Positions 1-8,857 of a DNA stretch of 37,193 nt are shown here, piece after piece (the first letter of the stretch is position 1; the number at the start of each line of letters is the position of its first letter). Below the pieces are notes generated by a model that worked only from the letters and a program-made list of their open reading frames with translations, made no database searches and had not been told where the DNA came from. The position numbers and the translations under genes are program-made. Source of the DNA: an uncultured Sulfolobales archaeon (GTDB taxonomy: Archaea; Thermoproteota; Thermoprotei_A; Sulfolobales; NBVN01); assembly GCA_937949785.1 (NCBI GenBank), contig CALEDH010000012.1, forward strand, positions 1 through 37,193. The letters are read 5' to 3'.

Positions 1-385
<385 letters not shown>

Positions 386-529
386 TTCCTTGAGTTCGAG
401 CCTGACCTACGTGGATTTTCTGGGGTGGGCCCCTCAATGCAACCCGGGAGGTTGTCTTCTCGGGTGTAGGGCGTGATTTAGGTGAACGCCGCGCATAGGC
501 CTCAACAAGACCTACACTAACCCGTCCCA
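386..529 (+). other. 16S-23S internal transcribed spacer
   Basis: A short spacer of about 145 nt joins the two rRNA genes. No tRNA is encoded in it, whereas many Euryarchaeota carry tRNA-Ala here. It contains GC-rich complementary stretches, for example CCCGGGAGG followed by TTCTCGGG, consistent with part of the processing stems. I could not delimit bulge-helix-bulge processing sites by eye. Confidence 0.75.
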
Positions 530-1012
530 GGCTTGTCGGTCCACACCGTCTGGTGGATGGCTAGGCTCGGGTGCTGAGGAAGGGCGCGGCAAGCGGCGAT
601 ATGCCCGGGGTAGGCGCAGGCAGCCGTCGATCCCGGGATCCCCGAATGGGACTTCCTACTACGGGTGAATAACCCGTAGTGCTCGGGAACGAGCGGGAAC
701 CCCCCGAACGGAAACATCTTAGTAGGGGGAGGAGGAGAAACCAATTGGGATCCCCTGAGTAGGGGCGACCGAAAGGGGGGAAGCCCAAACCAAACCTACT
801 AACGATGAGTTAGTAGGGGTGTGGTGTTGTTGGGGCACCGCTCAATGACGTTCCCGACCCACGGTAGCTGAAGTGGGTTGGAACGCCCCACCGTAGAGGG
901 TGATAGTCCCGTAGGCGAAACTGTGGGGGGACGAGGCGGTGTTCCAGAGTACTACGGCTTGGTTTTGCCGTAGGAAGCTGGGGGTCATCGACCTCCAAGG
1001 CTAAATACGTCC

Positions 1013-1056
<44 letters not shown>

Positions 1057-2598
1057 TACCCCGGAAGGGGGGTGAAAAGAGCCTGAAACCAGGCGGTTAA
1101 TCACGATGCGGCCTGAAAGGGGTGAACTGCCTGAAGGAAACCTGGGTGACCGGGGAGTACGAAGGGCGGTGACCAGGGTCGCATCGGCCGTCTTGAAACA
1201 CGGGCCGGGGAGTTCACAGCCGTGGCGAGCTTAAGGGGTTTAACCCCGGAGGCGTAGGGAAACCGACAAGCCCGCAGCTGAGGATTACCTCAGCGAGGGG
1301 CGGGGTCTGAAAGGGCCTGTAGTCACGGTTGTGAGACCCGAAACCGGGCGATCTAGGCGGGGGCAGGGCGAAGCCGGGGGAAACCCCGGTGGAGGCCCGA
1401 AGGGGTTCTGACGTGCAATTCGTTCCTCTGACCTCCGCCTAGGGGCAAAAGACCAATCTAGCCCGGTGATAGCTGGTTCCCTCCGAAGTGCGTCTCAGCG
1501 CAGCCCTGCTGGAGGTTGGTTACGGGGTAGAGCTACGGATTGGGGATGCCGTAGCCGAGAGGTTACGGTTCTTCAGTCCAACTCCGAACCCGTAACCACC
1601 GTAGAAGGCGGGAGTGGGGTTCCTCGGGGTAAGCCTGAGGGCCGAGAGGGGAACAACCCAGACCAGGGTTAAGGCCCCTAAGTGCCGGCTAAGTGCCAAG
1701 CCTAAAGGGCGTCCGCGGCCTAAGACAGCGGGGAGGTGGGCCTAACAGCAGCCACCCTCTAAGGAGTGCGTAACAGCTCACTCGCCGAGGCCGCGGGCCC
1801 CGAAAATATGTCGGGGCTTAAGCCGGCCGCCGAGACCCTGGAGCACGACTGCAATGCAGTCGTGATCTGGTAGGAGGGCGTCGAGGTAGGGTAGAAGTCG
1901 GGCCGTGAGGTCCGATGGACCTGCCTCGAGTGCGGATCCCGGCGGTAGTAACAGCAAAGAGGGGTGAGAATCCCCTCGGCCGAAAGGGCTAGGGTTCCTC
2001 AGCAACGGTCGTCGGCTGAGGGTTAGCCGGTCCTAAGGTAGCCCGTAACTCGGCGCTACCGAAAGGGAAACGGGTTAATATTCCCGTGCCGTGGGGGTAG
2101 GTGCGGTAACGCAAGCCCGAACCCTGACGCTTCGGGGTAGGTCGACCGGGGCAGTCGCCCTGGCTAACTACCCGAAGGCCGGGGAGTACCGTAATGGTGA
2201 GAACCGGCTTAAGGGGGGAATGGCCGCCCGATAGGGCGGTTCGGCCGGACCCTGGAGCCCTTGAAAAGGGGTTCGGGAACGATCCTCCACGACCGTACCG
2301 AGAACCGACACAGGTGCCCCTGGGTGAGAAGCCCAAGGCCTGTGGGGTCTAACCCGGGCTAGGGAACTCGGCAAATTAGCCCCGTACCTTCGGAATAAGG
2401 GGTGCCTGCGGTTTTGCGGAGAGCCCGTGGAACCGCAGGTCGCAGTGACTAGGGGGTCCCGACTGTTTAATAAAAACATAGGTCCCCGCAAGCCCGAAAG
2501 GGTGTGTACGGGGGCTGAATCCTGGCCACTGGCGGTACGTTAAACCCGGGTACAACCGGGCGAAGCGCCGCTGAAGGCCGGGGGTAACTCTGACCCTC

Positions 2599-3391
2599 GA
2601 GTTAGGGGGTCGTTAAACCCGGCTATATGCGGGGAAGGGGGAGATCCGACCCCCCGAGTGGGGAAAAGAGGTTGGGTCGGTGATCCTCACCCGCAGGGAA
2701 CCACCCCCTAAAGAATGTAAAACTTAATACTACGGAAGTAGGTTACAGTTCTCGGTGGGGACATCGCCATACGGGCTATCAGAAATAGATCTGGAGAGGT
2801 TGCCGAGGCGGCGGAAGTACCTGTACTACTACATTGTAGGCCTCGTTGACGGTGAGGGGTGTTTCTCAGTATCTATTAGAGAGCAGGATAACACTAGGTT
2901 TGGATGGGTTATTGACCCAGTCTTCCACATCGCGCAGAGGAAGGACCGCGCTGCTGTCTTGGAAATCATTAGGAGGGTTTTTAACTGCGGACGCATAGTA
3001 CCGAAGCCTGGGCAGGAGGACACCATGCTTCAATACGTTGTTGATTCACGGCGACACCTAATTGAGGTGGTAATACCGTTCTTCACTAAGCATAGGCTCA
3101 TCATTAAGCATAGCGAATTCGAGGCCTTCAAGGAAATCGTTGAGGGGCTTGAGAGAGGTGAGCACCGCAGCCTTGAAGGGTTTATAAAGCTACTTGAGAA
3201 GGCGTATGTGATGTCTGATAGCAGGACGTATTCCTTAGATGAAATCGTATCCCGGATTAAGGGGAGGGTGGGCGCCTCAGAGACCATACGCCGGGCACCG
3301 CTGCGTGATGATGAGGACATGCTCCAAGCACGTGGCGGTGAAGATATGGTCCAACACCAACCGTAATCGCTACTGCTGCGGTTGGTGTTGC
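2599..3391 (+). other. archaeal intron in 23S rRNA (helix 69/71 region)
   Basis: The conserved crenarchaeal string TGACCCTC|TTAAGGTAGCC is split: TGACCCTC ends at 2598 and TTAAGGTAGCC resumes at 3392. The junction is ambiguous by one base because C occurs at both ends. This corresponds to about E. coli 23S position 1924/1925, close to the known Staphylothermus 1927 and algal I-CeuI 1923 insertion positions. The roughly 793-nt insert has a GC-rich 5' noncoding part (2599-2754), the endonuclease gene, and a perfect 12-bp hairpin (3352-3363 with 3379-3390) ending at the 3' junction. A relaxed bulge-helix-bulge can be drawn by eye (GAGU 2599-2602 with GCUU 3390-3393, exonic ACC with GGU), but it does not fix the cut sites. 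Confidence 0.88.
2755..3366 (+). CDS. LAGLIDADG homing endonuclease (intron-encoded)
   Basis: The 203-aa product carries one LAGLIDADG motif, read as IVGLVDGEG at residues 27-35. E34 is in the position of the metal-binding catalytic acid. A single motif implies a homodimer like I-CreI or I-CeuI, not the two-motif monomer of I-DmoI. The protein would cut intronless 23S genes at the insertion site and so spread the intron; this role is inferred from family and location. The start is GTG with no clear ribosome binding site. The stop codon (3364-3366) lies in the loop of the hairpin that ends the intron, and the last codons form its 5' arm. The frame looks intact. The specificity is not determinable from the sequence. 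Confidence 0.9.
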   Translation: MGTSPYGLSEIDLERLPRRRKYLYYYIVGLVDGEGCFSVSIREQDNTRFGWVIDPVFHIAQRKDRAAVLEIIRRVFNCGRIVPKPGQEDTMLQYVVDSRRHLIEVVIPFFTKHRLIIKHSEFEAFKEIVEGLERGEHRSLEGFIKLLEKAYVMSDSRTYSLDEIVSRIKGRVGASETIRRAPLRDDEDMLQARGGEDMVQHQP

Positions 3392-3775
3392 TTAAGGTAG
3401 CCAAATGCCTTGCCGGGTAAGTTCCGGCGCGCATGAATGGATCAACGAGGGCCCCACTGTCCCAGCCCGGGACCTCGTGAAGCCCACGGAGCCGGTGCAC
3501 AGGCCGGCATCCTCCCGTAGGGAGAGAAGACCTCGTGGAGCTTTACCGCAGCCTGACGCTGGTTCTCGGGTTTCGGTACGTAGAGTAGGTGGGAGGTGTT
3601 GATATCAGCCTTTCGGGGTTGGTTGAGCCGTAAGTGAAACACCACCTATCGGGGCCTGAGGACCTAACTCCGGGTCTGCCCGGAGGACAACGTCAGGTGG
3701 GCGGTTCGGCTGGGGCGGCACACCCGCAAAAAGGTAACACGGGTGCCCAAAGGTTGGCTCAGGCGGGTCAGAACT

Positions 3776-3810
<35 letters not shown>

Positions 3811-3910
3811 CGGACCCTTGACTGTAAGGGGTCCGGCCGGGAAACCGCGGCCTAGCGAACGCTCGTGCCCCTATCGGTGGGGGCCGGGCATGACAGAAAA
3901 GTTACCCCGA

Positions 3911-3961
<51 letters not shown>

Positions 3962-4020
3962 ACATCGACGTCGGCTCTTCCCATCCTGGCGGTGCAGCAG
4001 CCGCCAAGGGTGGGGCTGCC

Positions 4021-4073
<53 letters not shown>

Positions 4074-4404
4074 ACTCTACCCACGGGAGGTGCGGGCCGC
4101 CTGAGGGGAAGACGTCCTCAGTACGAGAGGAACGGGACGTCGCGGCCTCTGGTCTACCGGTTGTTCGACAGGGCATTGCCGGGCAGCCACGCCGTGGGGA
4201 GTAACCGCTGAAAGCATCTAAGCGGGAACTCCTCCCCGAAAAGAGGCGGCCGTTCCCGGGTTACCGGGAGGAGGGCACCCGTAGAAGACGGGTTTGATGG
4301 GGCGGGGGTGTAAGCCCTGAGGGTTTCCGAGGGGTTCAGCCTGCCGCTCCCAATAGCCCGACGCCGACAGCTTCTGGGCTGGTTGGTGTGGGTGTTAAGG
4401 AGGT

Positions 4405-5025
4405 CTATGCGTGGCGTTTACCTCTAATTTTAAATTTCCTTTCCCTAGGTTCTGTACCACCTCTTAAGTACCAACCTACGTCGAATACGTTCCTAACAAC
4501 TAAGTCTAAGTCCTTCAGCCCTCCGACCTCCTCACCGCTTACCTCAGCTATCCCCACCCCATATACGTAGCCATCACTGCCTAATACGAACGTGTAGTTA
4601 CCTGACACGATCTTAGGGTATGTCTTAATCACAGATGCTTTAAGTATGTCCTTACCGTATAAGAACGGCTTTAAGCCGCTCTCAGATACTACTACGGAGT
4701 TAACGTAGCTTCCTAACTTGCTGAAGACCGCGCTGGCTAGCATTGCTGATGGTATTAGGTAGGGCTTACTCCTCCTTAACCTACCTAAGTAGATGCCGGC
4801 GCAGTACGGGTTCCTACTAACACCCCATAACTTAGTGACGGCTTTCATCAGTTTGTCGCTGATCAGGTATGACTCAGCGAATAGTGCGGAGCATATGATT
4901 AACCTACTGTAGGGTTTCAGCAGCTCGGCGACGTCGTTCTGGAAGAGCATATGTAGTTCGGAAAGTATTTTAATTCGGAGGTCTTCAGGGCATTCAAAAC
5001 ACTTCACAGTCTTCTCAGGAGGCAT
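4405..5025 (-). CDS. nip7: Nip7-like ribosome biogenesis protein with PUA domain
   Basis: The 206-aa protein resembles archaeal/eukaryotic Nip7, which binds pre-rRNA and helps maturation of the large subunit. The C-terminal half contains the PUA-type run FLYGKDILKA, a Gly-rich GVGIAEV strand and DVGWYLRGG, matching FLYGNHVLK, GFGVAA and DIGEYVR in eukaryotic Nip7. The N-terminal half is the less conserved pre-PUA domain and has a CFEC cysteine pair. The ATG at 5025 lies inside the end of the upstream methyltransferase gene (22-nt overlap), so the two are probably translationally coupled. The stop lies only about a dozen bases from the end of the 23S gene on the other strand. The length is slightly longer than typical Nip7 (about 170-180 aa). 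Confidence 0.8.
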   Translation of the reverse strand: MPPEKTVKCFECPEDLRIKILSELHMLFQNDVAELLKPYSRLIICSALFAESYLISDKLMKAVTKLWGVSRNPYCAGIYLGRLRRSKPYLIPSAMLASAVFSKLGSYVNSVVVSESGLKPFLYGKDILKASVIKTYPKIVSGNYTFVLGSDGYVYGVGIAEVSGEEVGGLKDLDLVVRNVFDVGWYLRGGTEPRERKFKIRGKRHA

Positions 5026-6020
5026 ATGAAGAAGCCCTCCATACCATGTATGTGTGGGAATACCCTAACACACCTCCTTAACTCGTCTGAGAACCTCATC
5101 CTGTGGTACTCGGTGAGCCCTGGGCTGAAGTCTAAGAGCTTAGGGATGTCGACGACTTCAACCTCCTTGAAATCCCTAATCACAGCGTCTACTACGAATT
5201 CATCCTCTTCAGGAGCGATGCTGCAGGTTGAATAGAGTAGGTAGCCACCACTACGTACACATCTTAAAGAGGTCATCAGCAATTCGTATTGGAGGTATGC
5301 AGCGTTAGCTAAGTCCCTGACCTCAGTTCTAACCTTCCTAGACTTATCGATTTGTATTAAGCCCTCACCGGTACACGGCGCGTCAAGCAATACCTTATCG
5401 AAGAAGCCCTCACCAAATAACTTTAGGACTTCCCTACCGTCAGCCCTCATAACCACTACGTTGTAAACCCCTAAACGCTCTAAATTACTTCTTAAGGCCC
5501 TGACCTTACCCCTATTAACGTCAACGGCGACTACCACACCATCATTACGCATGATTTGAGATATATGCGTGGTCTTCCCGCCGGGACCTGCTGCAACATC
5601 CAGCACGACATCATCGGCATTAGGCTGTAGGATTAGGGGTGGGAGTAGGGTGGCCGAACCCCTATGCAGGTAGTACATACCTACTAGGAATTCATGTGTG
5701 GCCCCTAAAGCGATTAAACCACTGCTCAACACTTTAAACGCGTAGTCACACCAACCTATAGGGCTTAAGGAATACCCAAGAAGCCCTAACCGCTTAGCTA
5801 GGTAACCGCAGTCCCTAACCTTAAGCGTATTACACCTAACAACGCTGTGGAGGGGTTTGTCAAAGGACTTAAGTAACTCCTCAACCACACCCCAATCACC
5901 GAAGATCTTATAATACCTCTCAACCATGTAGTCCTTAAACCCATACCTACCTGCGAGGGTCTTAGCGTACGTGCTGACGTCTAAGGTGAATGAGTTGGTT
6001 AGGTCATTAACTGAGAGCAT
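5004..6020 (-). CDS. NOL1/NOP2/Sun-family RNA m5C methyltransferase
   Basis: The 338-aa SAM-dependent enzyme should methylate C5 of a cytosine in rRNA or tRNA. The SAM loop DVAAGPGGKT is at residues 141-150. The two catalytic cysteines are present: C216 in DAPC (motif IV, releases product) and C266 in STCS (motif VI, nucleophile). An N-terminal segment of about 110 residues precedes the Rossmann domain. The ATG start at 6020 is the only good start near the family N-terminus. It forms a two-gene minus-strand unit with the Nip7-like gene, suggesting an rRNA target, though tRNA cannot be excluded. A second family member lies at 18467. Confidence 0.9.
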   Translation of the reverse strand: MLSVNDLTNSFTLDVSTYAKTLAGRYGFKDYMVERYYKIFGDWGVVEELLKSFDKPLHSVVRCNTLKVRDCGYLAKRLGLLGYSLSPIGWCDYAFKVLSSGLIALGATHEFLVGMYYLHRGSATLLPPLILQPNADDVVLDVAAGPGGKTTHISQIMRNDGVVVAVDVNRGKVRALRSNLERLGVYNVVVMRADGREVLKLFGEGFFDKVLLDAPCTGEGLIQIDKSRKVRTEVRDLANAAYLQYELLMTSLRCVRSGGYLLYSTCSIAPEEDEFVVDAVIRDFKEVEVVDIPKLLDFSPGLTEYHRMRFSDELRRCVRVFPHIHGMEGFFICLLRRL

Positions 6021-6062
6021 GGCTACCGCCGAAGAACACTTCGTAGTAGTAAGTAACTCCCC

Positions 6063-6920
6063 TCAACTGCTAACCCCCTCATATCTTAAAACCATGTAAA
6101 CACCTAATAAGGTGATCAGCATGCCTAGGACGACATGTGTGTCCGGCACCTCATTAAGCACTACGACGCCGAGTAACGTAGCGCCTACGGGTTCGCAGGC
6201 AGCTACCGTAGCTACGGTAGCAGCGTTCATAAACTTCAGCAAGTAGTTTAGGACTGTATGCCCGCCTAGCATAGGGCCTACAGCCAGTAACGCTATTAAA
6301 CCCCAAGTAGTTGGGGTGTAGTTAATTAGGTCAACACCTAACCCAGCAGCTAGTGCTAAGGTAGTTAGAGTGGCTACTGAGTATGTTGGGATCACGTATT
6401 CTGCGAGTCCGCATGACTGCCTTAAATACCTACCGGCTAGGAAGTATATTGAGGCTGTAAACGCCCCGCATAACGCGAGTAGTACTCCGTAGTACGAACG
6501 TATGGTTAGACTACCTACTAAAGACATAATCGATATACCTAGCACACATGTAAGCATGCCGACGTATTGAGGCCTCCTCAGAGACTCCCCCATTAGGAGG
6601 TATGAGAGGAGTGCGGTGAATACTGGGTGGGTAGTGACTAAGGTAACGCTTACGGCTATTGAGGCATATCTTAGAGACTCTATCCAGGTGATGAAGTGTA
6701 GTCCAAGCATAAGGCCGCTGACCAACACGTAAGTAGTTCTAACCCCCCTAACACATCTGAGGTCTAACCTCCAGAAGGAGGTAGTGAGTAGTAGTAGGGT
6801 GGTTATAGCAAGCCTCCAGAATGCTAGGGCTGGTGCTGCAGTACTAACTAACTTAATTATAACTGATGCTGATGATATGCTCACCACAGCAATTAACGAT
6901 AGGACTAGCAGTTTACCCAT
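6063..6920 (-). CDS. EamA-type drug/metabolite transporter (DMT superfamily)
   Basis: The 285-aa integral membrane protein has about ten hydrophobic segments arranged as two EamA repeats, the standard layout of DMT permeases. The first segment starts at the N-terminus (MGKLLVLSLIAVVSISSASV) and the second repeat begins near residue 145 (SYYGVLLALCGAFTASIYFL). Family members move small metabolites or amino acids across the cytoplasmic membrane; the substrate here is unknown. The gene is divergent from the CYTH operon, sharing a 65-bp AT-rich promoter region with TTTAATT on the minus strand as the likely TATA element. It is separated by 42 bp from the methyltransferase gene downstream. Confidence 0.88.
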   Translation of the reverse strand: MGKLLVLSLIAVVSISSASVIIKLVSTAAPALAFWRLAITTLLLLTTSFWRLDLRCVRGVRTTYVLVSGLMLGLHFITWIESLRYASIAVSVTLVTTHPVFTALLSYLLMGESLRRPQYVGMLTCVLGISIMSLVGSLTIRSYYGVLLALCGAFTASIYFLAGRYLRQSCGLAEYVIPTYSVATLTTLALAAGLGVDLINYTPTTWGLIALLAVGPMLGGHTVLNYLLKFMNAATVATVAACEPVGATLLGVVVLNEVPDTHVVLGMLITLLGVYMVLRYEGVSS

Positions 6921-6985
6921 ACAAGAGGAGATACGGGCTTAAGAATTAAAGCTTAGTCCTACAATGATATGTTAGGGTGTTGGCT

Positions 6986-7537
6986 ATGGGTGAGGAGTAC
7001 GAGGTTAAGGTTAGGGTTAGGGACTTAAGCCATGTGAGGTCAAACATGGTTAAGTTAGGCGGGGTGCTCTTAGGGAGTTATGTTGAGGAGGACTACTATG
7101 TAGACCTCAGGGAATGCGTGTCAGCTGAGTATAGGGATTTAGTGTTTAGGGTGAGGGTTAGGGACTTAGGTGGGGTTAGGGATGGTGAGCTAACGGTTAA
7201 GGGGCCTAAGAAGTGGATGCGTACATTTAAGGTTAGGGATGAGTTTAACGTGAGGTTGGAGAGGGCTGAGGAACTAGTCGACTTCCTGAAGAACCTCAGC
7301 TTTAAAGTTTTAAAAGTAGTTAAGAGGAGGGAGGTATACTCATTAAGAGGGTTTAAGATATTCTTAGATGATGTGCTTGGTTTAGGCAGCTATGTTGAGG
7401 TGGAGTTGGGTGCGGAGGCCGACACATCAGCTGAGGAAGACCTCAGAAAGCTGTTAGAGGAGTTGGGGGCTGGGTATGAAGTCGTAGGGAAGTCGTATGC
7501 GGAGATGTTAGTAGAGGTGATGGGTCGTGGGGAGTAG
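6986..7537 (+). CDS. CYTH-domain protein (CyaB / class IV adenylate cyclase-like)
   Basis: The protein of about 183 aa carries the CYTH signature ExExK at its N-terminus (EEYEVKVRV), alternating basic strands and a late acidic strand SYVEVELG. CYTH enzymes form a tunnel that binds triphosphates with metal ions. Members include class IV adenylate cyclases and thiamine- or tripolyphosphatases, and archaeal members are usually of unproven substrate. An upstream in-frame GTG (6977) exists, but ATG at 6986 puts the motif at the usual place. It is the first gene of a four-gene unit and overlaps the next gene by 11 nt. I cannot tell cyclase from triphosphatase. Confidence 0.85.
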   Translation: MGEEYEVKVRVRDLSHVRSNMVKLGGVLLGSYVEEDYYVDLRECVSAEYRDLVFRVRVRDLGGVRDGELTVKGPKKWMRTFKVRDEFNVRLERAEELVDFLKNLSFKVLKVVKRREVYSLRGFKIFLDDVLGLGSYVEVELGAEADTSAEEDLRKLLEELGAGYEVVGKSYAEMLVEVMGRGE

Positions 7538-8345
7538 CGTGGTAGCCTTCCTCTCAGACTTCGGGTTGGCAGACCCTTACGTAGGGATGGTTAAGGCAGT
7601 TATAAACCGTATAAACCCTGACGCCGAAGTCATAGATATAACGCATGAAGTACCTAAGTATAGGGTTGATGTTGGGGCCTTCATACTTAAAGCAAGTTAT
7701 AAGTACTTTAGGGATGGGACGGTATTCCTAGCAGTTGTAGACCCTGAAGTCGGTACTCCTAGGAAGGGGGTAGTATTAATCACTAAGAACTACGTATTCG
7801 TAGGTCCGAATAACGGCTTACTCCTACCTGCAGCGCTTGAAGACGGCTTGAAGTCTGCGTATGAGGTAGATGTTAGTAAGGTTAGGATGTGGGAGGTTTC
7901 TAAGACGTTTCACGGGAGGGACGTATTCGCCCCCACAGCAGCTTTAATCAGCGTTAAAACAGCGGTGAGCAGCATATGTAGGCCGATAGCTATTGATGAG
8001 TTAGTAAGTGTTGACATACCCCCTAAGAACCCTACGGTGGATGGGCAGTACGTATTTGTGAGGGCTTTCTACGTAGATAGTTTCGGAAACGTAGTCCTCG
8101 ACCAAACACTTAGTAATATCTTAAAGTTATTAGGTGTTAGCATCGGTGATTACGTACTCGTAGAGCGTGGGGGTAAGGTGTTTGAGGCTAGGATTACCCA
8201 CACCTTCGCCGAGGTCTGCGAGGGATGCGTAGCGATTTATGAGGATAGCTTAGGGCTAGCTGAAGTAGGTGTTTTTAAGGGAGATGCGTGTAGAGCATTA
8301 GGAATACGTGAAGGTGATGTGCTACGTATTGGGAAGGTGTTGTAA
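7527..8345 (+). CDS. SAM hydrolase, adenosine-forming (SAM hydroxide adenosyltransferase, DUF62)
   Basis: The 272-aa protein matches the DUF62/duf-62 family, relatives of fluorinase that use hydroxide to split S-adenosylmethionine into adenosine and methionine. Visible hallmarks are the N-terminal FLSDFGLADPYVGMVK with the catalytic aspartate, the FHGRDVFAPTAA segment near residue 129, FVGPNNGLLLPA near residue 91, and a C-terminal beta domain. Length is normal. The GTG start at 7527 overlaps the CYTH gene; GTG at 7539 is an alternative that would keep the SDFG motif. Its stop overlaps the presumed N-terminus of the next gene. Confidence 0.9.
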   Translation: MGSSVVAFLSDFGLADPYVGMVKAVINRINPDAEVIDITHEVPKYRVDVGAFILKASYKYFRDGTVFLAVVDPEVGTPRKGVVLITKNYVFVGPNNGLLLPAALEDGLKSAYEVDVSKVRMWEVSKTFHGRDVFAPTAALISVKTAVSSICRPIAIDELVSVDIPPKNPTVDGQYVFVRAFYVDSFGNVVLDQTLSNILKLLGVSIGDYVLVERGGKVFEARITHTFAEVCEGCVAIYEDSLGLAEVGVFKGDACRALGIREGDVLRIGKVL

Positions 8346-8857
8346 GGGCTGTATATGCAGGTAGGTTCCAACCAGTACATTACGGACATTTAAACGTGGT
8401 TAGGTGGGCTTTAGAGAGGGTGGATGAGTTAATCGTAGTCATCGGCACTGCCCAGGAAAGCCATACCGTCGTCAACCCATTTACAGCTGGTGAGAGGGTG
8501 TTAATGGTTAGATTAGCGCTTAAGGAGGTTGGCGTGGACTTAAACCGTATCTACGTAATACCGGTTCCGGACATCCTCATGAACTCAGCGTGGGTACACT
8601 ACCTAGCCATGTACGTACCTAAGTTTAAGTTCGGCGTTGCTAGGAACCCACTCGTCATAAGGCTTTTTAAGGAGGCAGGTTATGACGTATTAATACCGCC
8701 CCCATACGATAGGACTAAGTACTCATCTACGAGGATAAGGAGGTTAATGATATCCGATGACGCTTCCTGGAGGGGCTTACTCCCTAGGTCAGTTGTTGAG
8801 TTCTTAGACGAGATTAAAGGGGTTGAGAGGCTTAGGCAGATAGTAGGTGTGGATTAG
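8342..8857 (+). CDS. nadM: nicotinamide-nucleotide adenylyltransferase, archaeal type
   Basis: This enzyme joins NMN and ATP to make NAD. The archaeal NadM sequence is clear: AGRFQPVHYGH (nucleotidylyltransferase HxGH motif), then IGTAQESHTVVNPFTAGER, FGVARNPLVIRLF, and the C-terminal YSSTRIRRLM ATP-binding motif. The HxGH part lies upstream of the first GTG (8396), so that GTG cannot be the real start of an active enzyme. The frame is open back to 8318 but contains no ATG, GTG or TTG. By homology (M-R-A/G-x-Y) the start should fall near the GTA at 8342, overlapping the TAA of the upstream gene. The start given is therefore an estimate; a noncanonical start, a -1 frameshift or a sequence error are all possible. 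It overlaps rtcA by one base. Confidence 0.88.
   Translation, partial: VRAVYAGRFQPVHYGHLNVVRWALERVDELIVVIGTAQESHTVVNPFTAGERVLMVRLALKEVGVDLNRIYVIPVPDILMNSAWVHYLAMYVPKFKFGVARNPLVIRLFKEAGYDVLIPPPYDRTKYSSTRIRRLMISDDASWRGLLPRSVVEFLDEIKGVERLRQIVGVD

Noticed and set aside
386-529. tRNA in the 16S-23S spacer
   Set aside because: No cloverleaf or T-arm consensus; the spacer is too short for a tRNA plus processing stems.
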